From the NCBI GenBank assembly GCA_023389425.1, contig JAEWEK010000168.1, positions 1 to 12,431 on the forward strand: a DNA stretch of 12,431 nucleotides. Reading direction: 5' to 3'. A program made the translations under genes and the position numbers. Source of the DNA: Pseudomonadota bacterium (GTDB taxonomy: Bacteria; Pseudomonadota; Gammaproteobacteria; Burkholderiales; Burkholderiaceae_D). Positions within the stretch are counted from its first letter, which is position 1; every line of letters begins with the position of its first letter. Positions 6,777-12,431 of this stretch are shown here, in pieces. The notes under the pieces were generated by a model. That model had not been told where the DNA came from, made no database searches, and worked only from the letters and a program-made list of their open reading frames with translations.

Positions 6777-8140
6777 CCGAGCGTCTGGCGGATCGCGGCC
6801 AGCGGACGGCGCACGATCCAGTATGCGACCGGGACGCGGCCGCCGGACAGCTTGGCGGTGCCCTTCAGGCCGACGCGCTGGCCGCCGGCGCCATCGAGCG
6901 TGGCGCGCACGCGGTAGGCATAGCTGCCGTCCGGACGCGGCACCGCCTCATAGCCGACATAGCGCACGCGCGCCGCCACGGTGTCGAGCGGGCCGGCGGA
7001 CAGGTACAGGTTGACCGGCGCGCCCGGCTCCAGCGGAATGGCATCGCCCACCGCCAGCCAGGCCTCGACTTCGACGTCTTCCGGCGCCGCGATACGCATG
7101 ATGCGCTCACCCGTCAGCACCGGGCGCCCTATCCACTCGCTCGGATCGTCGAACAGCGCGATGCCGTCGCGCGGCGCGGTGACGCGGGCGCGCGCCGCCT
7201 GCCCCTGCAGGTAGTCGGTTTCGGCGCGGCGCTCCTCGATCTTGCCCTGCAAGGTGGCCAGCTGCGCCTTCGACTTGCCGTCGGTGAGCGCGGCCTGCAG
7301 CGCCTGGCGGTATTCCGCTTCGGCGGTGGCCATCGCCTGCTGCGCCACGGCGGCGCGGGTCGCCAGCTCGGCTTCGTCGAAGTCGAACAAGGCCTGGCCC
7401 TTCTTCACCAGCTGGTTCGGCTTGACTTCGAAGCGTTCGATCACGCCCTCCAGCGGCGAGCGGATGGTGGCCGGATTGGCCGGCACCAGTTCGCCCGGCG
7501 CCAGCACCGTCAGCCGTACCGGTATGCACAGCACCGCCAGCAGCGCCAGCCCGACCTGAACCGCGCGGCGGCGCCACCACGGCTTGCCGGCCGCCTTGTC
7601 GCCGGCGATGTGCTGGCGGATGCGGGTGCGCAGCGCGGCCGGGGTCCAGCGCAGCGGCTGGACCCGCGCAGCGAAGGTGTGGCGCAGGATGTCGGCCCAT
7701 TCGGTCAGCAGTGCGACCTCGTGATCCATCCACGGGATGTCGCGCGCGAGCAGCAGGCCGCCGCGCACGCCTTGCGCGCCATCCGGCCCGATCGTCATCG
7801 GCAGCCACAGGCCGTAGGCGGGCAGCCACTCGGCCCACTCGCGGCCGAGCTCCTCGTTCATATCGAGTGCGCTCACCGGGCCGGCGCCGTGCAGCTCGCG
7901 CACCAGGCGTTCGAGCCACTGCACGTAGGGGACGTTGGCCTCGATCTGCACCACGCCCGACAGCGCGCACACGCCGCGGTCCTCGAACCACAGCGCGCCC
8001 TGGCGGTACGGCGCCAGCGCGTGGCTGCCGTTCACTGCAAGGAAATCCAGCTCGACCGCCTCGTCGACGTGACGCGCGCGGTGAGCCATTTCAACCAGTG
8101 TTGCGAGCGGGCTGACGCCCGCGTTATGTTGTCTGTCCAT
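6770..8140 (-). CDS. HlyD-family membrane-fusion adaptor with GAF-like cytoplasmic N-domain
   Basis: 456-residue periplasmic adaptor anchored in the inner membrane. Residues 1 to about 165 are soluble with a mixed alpha/beta pattern like a GAF domain (for example LWLPMTIGPDG and GGLLLARDIPWMDHEV); this is a resemblance, not a certain assignment. One membrane helix follows (about 193-211), then the lipoyl half ATIRSPLEGVIERFEVKPNQ (224-243), an Ala/Gln/Glu-rich coiled coil (about 258-318), the second lipoyl half RVTAPRDGIALFDDPSEW and a beta-barrel region to residue 456. Classical HlyD has only a short cytoplasmic N-terminus, so a 190-residue one is unusual and could sense a ligand or dock a partner. 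The start lies 9 bases after the giant gene's stop (TGA ending at 8150), with only a weak GATGAG-type site in between. It overlaps the M50 fusion by 7 bases. Expected partner: an outer-membrane TolC-like channel, not in this window. Confidence 0.88.
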   Translation of the reverse strand: MDRQHNAGVSPLATLVEMAHRARHVDEAVELDFLAVNGSHALAPYRQGALWFEDRGVCALSGVVQIEANVPYVQWLERLVRELHGAGPVSALDMNEELGREWAEWLPAYGLWLPMTIGPDGAQGVRGGLLLARDIPWMDHEVALLTEWADILRHTFAARVQPLRWTPAALRTRIRQHIAGDKAAGKPWWRRRAVQVGLALLAVLCIPVRLTVLAPGELVPANPATIRSPLEGVIERFEVKPNQLVKKGQALFDFDEAELATRAAVAQQAMATAEAEYRQALQAALTDGKSKAQLATLQGKIEERRAETDYLQGQAARARVTAPRDGIALFDDPSEWIGRPVLTGERIMRIAAPEDVEVEAWLAVGDAIPLEPGAPVNLYLSAGPLDTVAARVRYVGYEAVPRPDGSYAYRVRATLDGAGGQRVGLKGTAKLSGGRVPVAYWIVRRPLAAIRQTLGW

Positions 8141-8149
8141 CCATACTCA

Positions 8150-11100
8150 TCAAGTTTGCGGCTCCGCCACCTTGACTGGCGCGGCCGGACGCTGGCCCGC
8201 GGCGCGCAGCTGTTGCGACAGGCTCGGCTTGCCCGCCGGCGTCTTGGCGGCCTCGCCCGCGACGCGGCCCTGGCCGACGTTCACGCGGAACAGTGCCACT
8301 GCCTCGCGCCCATCCATGTCGCGCGCGATGACCTTGATCCGCAGCTCGCCGCGCAGGCCCGGAGGCGCATCGCCGGTGAACTGGCCGGTCTGGCCGTTAA
8401 AGGTAACCCATGACGGCAGCGGTCGTCCATCCTGAAGTTGCGCCGCAAGACGCACGATTGCTTTCGGCTGGGTGTGCGCGAACGCATCCGCCGGCACCGA
8501 CAGCGACAGGTGGGTGCCGCTCTCGACAAACTGGTCGGGCACGCCCTGGAACAGCACCAGCGCGGGTTCCGATGCCTGCGCCACCACCGTGCGGAAGCCT
8601 TCGGAGCGCGTGTAGACGTCGCTCAGCTCCGCGCTGCGGGTGATCTGCACCTCGGTTGAACTTTCGCCCGGCCGCGCACCGCGGCCACCAATCACCTGCA
8701 CGGCATCGCCGCCGACCATGCTACCGGGCGCCGCCGGCGTGGACGTGCTGCTGGACGGCGAGGACGGGTTCGACGGCGACGCCGGATTGGACGGCGTCTC
8801 GCCGCCACCTGTCACGGGGGGCGGCGCCGACGGCTGGGTCGGCGTCACCGGCGCAGGCGTCGGTTGCGGGGCCGGATCCGGTTGCGGCTGCGGCTGCACC
8901 ACCACCGGCACGCTCACCGACACCTTGCCGGTCGCGCTGCGCGTGTTGCCGGCGACATCGGTGATCGTGGCGGTGACATCGTACGACTGCCCCGGAACCA
9001 GCGGCGCACCGGAGGTACCCAGGCTCCAGTTGCCACCCGGCGCGCTGACCTCGTAGGTCCCGCCGTTGACGCTGATGCGCAGGATCTCGCCCGGGCCCAC
9101 CTGCGCCGTACCGGTCAGGGTCGGCGTGGTGCTGCTGGTGGTCTGGCTGTCGACGGTCGGCATGGCCGGCGGCGTGGTGTCGAGCACGACGTCGCGGCTG
9201 GCCGCGCTGCCCGACTGGCTGGTCACGGTGTTGGTGACGCGCGCGACAATGGTCCAGTTGCCGCCGTGCGCGCCGTTGTCGGTCGCGCTCCAGCTCATGC
9301 CCGAGGTGGACGCCGTGGTCCAGGTCGCGCCGCCGTCGAACGAAACCTGCACCACCTCGTTCTTGCCGAGTGCCGCGGACAGGCCGCCGTTCACGCTGCG
9401 TCCGGCCGAACCGTCGTTGGTGATGAAGTCGCTGGCGGAGACGCCGGTGTCCTTGGACATCGAAGCGATCGACACCGACTGGGTCGGCGCCGGCGGGTTC
9501 TTCACCGTGATCGTCACCGCCACGCTGTCCGAGAGCTGGCCGTCGCTGCCGGTCACCTTGATGGCGAGCGTGCCGGCCGAGCCGGCCGGCGGCGTGCCGC
9601 TGAAGGTGCGCGTCGCCGGGTCGAACGACAGCCAGCCTGGCAGCGGGCTGCCGTTGGACAGCGTCGCGGTGTACGTGATGACCGGGCTGTCGACGTCGGT
9701 GAAGGCCGGCACCGAGACCGGCGCCATCGGATCGCCAACCGTGCCGGCGCCGTCCGCGCCGCCGTGGCCGACCGGTGCATCATTGACCGGCGTGACATTG
9801 ATGCTGACGTTGTAGCTGGCGGAACCGCCGCGGCCGTCCGAAATCACGTAGGTGAAGCTGTCTGCACCGTTGTAATCGCGCGCCGGGGTGTAAGAGAAGC
9901 TGCCGTTCGCGCCCACCGACACGGTGCCATGCGAAGCGCCGGCGCCGAGCGAATAGGTGATCGGGTCGCCGTCCCTGTCGGTGGTCGCCGGAAGGCTGCC
10001 CGACAGAGGCGTATCTTCGGCAGTCGTGACCGACATACCGGAACCGACCGGCGCATGATTCACCGCAGTGACGTTGACACTGACGGTATAGGTATTGCTG
10101 CCGCCCTTCCCGTCCGCGACGCTGTAGCTGAAGCTGTCGGCGCCGGAGAAGCCATAGACCGGCGTATAGCTGTAGCTGCCATCGGCGTTCACCACCGCGG
10201 TGCCGTGGGACGCATTGCCCGCCATCGCGTAAGTGACGGCATCGCCATCCCTATCGGTCGCCGTCGGCAGGCGTCCGCTGACCGCCTGTTCCTGCGGCGT
10301 GGTGATCGACGCGCTGCCGGCGACCGGGGCGTGGTTGACGGCAGCGACCGTTACCGAGACGGTGTAGGTATTGGCGCCACCGTGGCCATCGCTCACCTGG
10401 TAGCTGAAGCTGTCGCTGCCGCGGTAGTCCGCGTTCGGCGTGTAGACGTAGCTGCCGTCCGCGCTGACGGTCAACGAGCCGTGGGAAGGATCGCCGGCCT
10501 TCGCATAGGTGACGGTGTCGCCATCGATATCGGTCGCGGTTGGCAGGCTGCCCGACTTGACGGTGTCCTGGTCGAGCGTGATCGATGCGCTACTTGCGAT
10601 CGGTGCGTGGTTCACCGCCGCGACCGTGACCGAGATGGTGTAGGTGTTCGATCCACCGTGGCCGTCATCGATCGTGTAAGTGAAGCTGTCGCTGCCGCGA
10701 TAGTTGGCGTTCGGCGTGTAGACATAGGTGCCGTTCGCACTGACGGTCACGCTGCCGTGCGACGGATTGCTGCCCTTTGCGTAGGTGACGGTATCGCCAT
10801 CGACATCCTTCGCTGCCGGCAGGCTTCCCGACTTGACTGTGTCCTGGTCCAGCGTGATCGAAGCGCCGCCGGCGGTCGGGGCGTGGTTAACCGCAGCGAC
10901 GGTTACGGAGACGATGTATTTGTTCGTGCCCCCGCGTCCGTCATTGACTGTGTAAGTGAAGACATCGCTTCCGCGATAGTTTGCATCCGGCGAGTAGACG
11001 TAGGTACCGTTCGCATTGATGATCACAGTGCCGTGCGATGGATCGCTACCCGTCGCATAGGTGACGGTATCGCCGTCGGCATCCGTCGCCGCCGGCAGAC

Positions 11101-12431
11101 TGCCAGACTTGACGGTATCCTGGTTCAGCGAGATCGACGCGTTGCTTGCGCTCGGGGCGTGGTTGACGGCAGCCACATTTACACTGACGGTGTAGATGTT
11201 CTCGCCACCCTTGCCATCGCTGACCTTGTAGCTGAAGCTGTCGTTGCCGACGTAGGACGCGTTCGGCGTGTAGCTGTAGCTGCCGTTGCCGTTGACGGTC
11301 ACCGAGCCATGCGACGGATTGCTGGCCTTCGCGTAGGTCACGGTATCGCCATCGATATCCGATGCCGCCGGCAGGTTGCCCGACTTGACCGTGTCCTGGT
11401 TCAGCGAGATCGACGCATTGCCTGCGGTCGGGGCGTGGTTGACGGCGCCCACGGTCACACTGACGGTGTAGGTATTTTCACCGCCTTTGCCATCGCTGAC
11501 CTTGTAAGTGAAGCTGTCGCTGCCGACGTAGGACGCATTCGGCGTGTAGCTGTAGCTGCCGTTGCCGTTGACGATCACCGAGCCATGCGACGGGTTGCTG
11601 GCCTTCGCGTAGGTCACGGCATCGCCATCGATATCCGTTGCTGCCGGCAAGGTGCCCGACTTGACGGTGTCCTGATCCAGCGTGATCGATGCTGCTCCCG
11701 CAGTCGGGGCATGGTTGACGGCGCCCACCGTGACACTGACGGTGTAGGTGTTCTCGCCGCCTTTGCCGTCGCTGACCTTGTAGCTGAAGCTGTCGCTGCC
11801 GACGTAGGAAGTATTCGGCGTGTAGCTGTAGCCGCCGTTGCCATTGACGGTTACCGTACCGTGCGACGGATCGCTGGCCTTCGCGTAGGTCACGGCATCG
11901 CCATCGATATCCGTTGCTGCCGGAAGGGTGCCCGACTTGACGGTGTCCTGATCCAGCGTGATCGATGCAACACCCGCAGTCGGGGCGTGGTTGACGGCGC
12001 CCACGGTCACACTGACGGTGTAGGTATTTTCACCGCCTTTGCCATCGCTGACCTTGTAGCTGAAGCTGTCGCTGCCGACGTAGGACGCATTCGGCGTATA
12101 GCTGTAGCTGCCGTCGCCGTTGACGGTCACCGAGCCGTGCGACGGATTGCTGGCCTTCGCGTAGGTCACGGCATCGCCATCGATATCCGTTGCTGCCGGC
12201 AAGGTGCCCGACTTGACCGTGTCCTGATCCAGCGTGATCGATGCTGCTCCTGCTGTCGGCGCGTGGTTGACGGCGCCCACCGTGACACTGACGGTGTAGG
12301 TGTTCTCGCCGCCTTTGCCGTCGCTGACCTTGTAGGTGAAGCTGTCGCTGCCGACGTACGACGCATTCGGCGTTTAGCTGTAGCTGCCATCGCCGTTGAC
12401 GGTCACCGAGCCGTGCGACGGATTGCTGGCC
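8150..12431 (-). CDS. Giant tandem-repeat Ig/cadherin-like surface protein, C-terminal part (5' end beyond window; in-frame stop in array)
   Basis: The frame runs in from the right edge to TGA at 8150-8152. From the N-terminal side it holds one partial and nine complete 92-residue repeats (12431-9788), a different Ig/cadherin-like domain with LPGWLSFDPATRTFSGTPPAG (about 9787-9490), Ig-like segments with DTTPPAMPTVDS and a TDVAGNTRSATG block (about 9490-8915), a Pro/Ser/Thr-rich linker (about 8915-8715) and a last dystroglycan/He_PIG-like domain containing LPSWVTFNGQTGQFTG (about 8580-8270), ending in a short basic tail (KPSLSQQLRAAG). The repeats carry DxDGD, a calcium-site-like motif common in VCBS, cadherin-like and Big_9 domains. 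Proteins of this build are secreted adhesins or biofilm matrix proteins. No RTX nonapeptides, LPXTG or autotransporter barrel are visible. An in-frame TAA at 12374-12376 splits the repeat nearest the edge; downstream the only nearby start is a GTG (12278-12280) inside a repeat, with no signal peptide, so a start there is not credible. Confidence 0.85.
8715..8915 (-). other. Low-complexity Pro/Ser/Thr linker within the giant protein
   Basis: This stretch encodes a PQPQPDPAPQPTPAP-like segment followed by an Asn/Pro/Ser-rich part (SNPASPSNPSSPSSS) with a glycine-rich end. It joins the Ig-like region to the C-terminal domain. Such flexible extended linkers often cross the periplasm or cell envelope and suggest that the terminal domain is held apart from the repeat stalk, for instance retained in the envelope. 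That role is inference. Confidence 0.7.
9788..12431 (-). repeat. Tandem array of 276-bp (92-residue) Ig/cadherin-like units
   Basis: Taking the Val codon of VNHAP as unit start, units begin at 12271, 11995, 11719, 11443, 11167, 10891, 10615, 10339 and 10063 and end where the next non-repeat domain starts at 9787: exactly 276 bp each, no indel in nine units. A partial tenth unit fills 12431-12272. Conserved core: VNHAPxAxxASIxLxQDTV, SGxLPAATDIDGDxVTYA, PSHGxVxVNxxGSYxYTP, YxGxDSFxYxVSDGxGG. Units nearest the edge are almost identical in DNA, while the C-terminal ones diverge progressively (last unit begins VNHAPVGSGMSVTTAEDTPL). Confidence 0.95.
12374..12376 (-). other. In-frame premature TAA in the repeat array
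   Basis: In every other unit the Tyr of the YxYTP or YxYSP motif is TAC or TAT (plus strand GTA or ATA). Here the plus strand reads TTA, giving TAA on the coding strand. The frame is unchanged on both sides and repeat sequence continues to the window edge, so this is a point nonsense change inside the gene and not a gene boundary. Confidence 0.85.

Noticed and set aside
4704..6917. 737-residue plus-strand open frame opposite the M50 fusion and adaptor
   Set aside because: It has no recognisable domain and a His/Arg/Gln-rich composition typical of antisense frames in GC-rich genes; the minus-strand proteins here have clear motifs.
9066..9815. 249-residue plus-strand open frame opposite the giant gene
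   Set aside because: Antisense shadow of Ig-like repeats: low-complexity Val/Ser/Pro composition, no domain and no ribosome-binding site.
12278..12280. GTG as real start of the giant surface protein
   Set aside because: It lies within a repeat unit, has no Shine-Dalgarno or signal peptide after it, and repeat sequence continues upstream in frame past the TAA.
9788..12431. CRISPR array or insertion-sequence repeats
   Set aside because: The 276-bp periodicity is a protein repeat kept in frame with continuous coding sense; there are no short palindromic repeats with unique spacers, and no transposase.
1..12431. tRNA, rRNA or riboswitch genes
   Set aside because: No cloverleaf, conserved rRNA block or known aptamer core was recognised on either strand by eye; the intergenic gaps are all under about 200 bases.

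Overview
The window is very GC-rich and gene-dense, with a codon bias strongly favouring G or C at third positions. Together with the gene families present (ClcB-type chloride channel, bestrophin, group III truncated haemoglobin, 36H-type chemoreceptor debris, giant tandem-repeat adhesin), this suggests a betaproteobacterium, most plausibly an Oxalobacteraceae such as Massilia or a relative. That assignment is inference; there is no rRNA or other marker in the window.

Plus-strand half (1-4630): the window opens inside a ClC-family chloride channel/transporter with a C-terminal CBS pair (1-1527), followed by a good intrinsic terminator. On the opposite strand lies the wreck of a methyl-accepting chemotaxis protein (1562-2057): it keeps its C-terminal tail with a CheR-tether-like end but has lost the N-terminal sensor half and the whole signalling tip, and the two surviving pieces are in different frames. 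Next come a bestrophin-family anion channel (2158-3093), preceded by a possible 13-codon leader ORF that overlaps its start by ATGA; a group III truncated haemoglobin with a complete set of haem-pocket residues (3224-3622); and a membrane-anchored alpha/beta hydrolase (3698-4630) behind a strong-looking promoter that overlaps an inverted repeat.

Minus-strand half (12431-4635): three tightly packed genes read right to left and appear to form one operon. First is the C-terminal part of a giant surface protein (5' end outside the window), with nine complete and one partial 92-residue Ig/cadherin-like repeats at an exact 276-bp period, then further Ig-like domains, a Pro/Ser-rich linker and a last Ig-like domain. 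Nine bases later starts an inner-membrane HlyD-type adaptor with an unusual GAF-like cytoplasmic N-domain, and overlapping its end by 7 bases is a PqqD-like/M50 metalloprotease/HlyD fusion. The two HlyD-bearing membrane proteins are probably the export or processing machinery for the giant protein; no ABC ATPase or TolC is visible here. The hydrolase and this operon converge with only 4 bases between stop codons.

The two points most worth a second look are (i) the adaptor pair plus RRE/PqqD-M50-HlyD fusion serving a giant repeat protein, a secretion arrangement that is not a textbook type I system, and (ii) an in-frame TAA (12374-12376) inside the repeat array, one base different from every other unit, which either inactivates the giant gene or is an assembly/sequencing error in the repeats.
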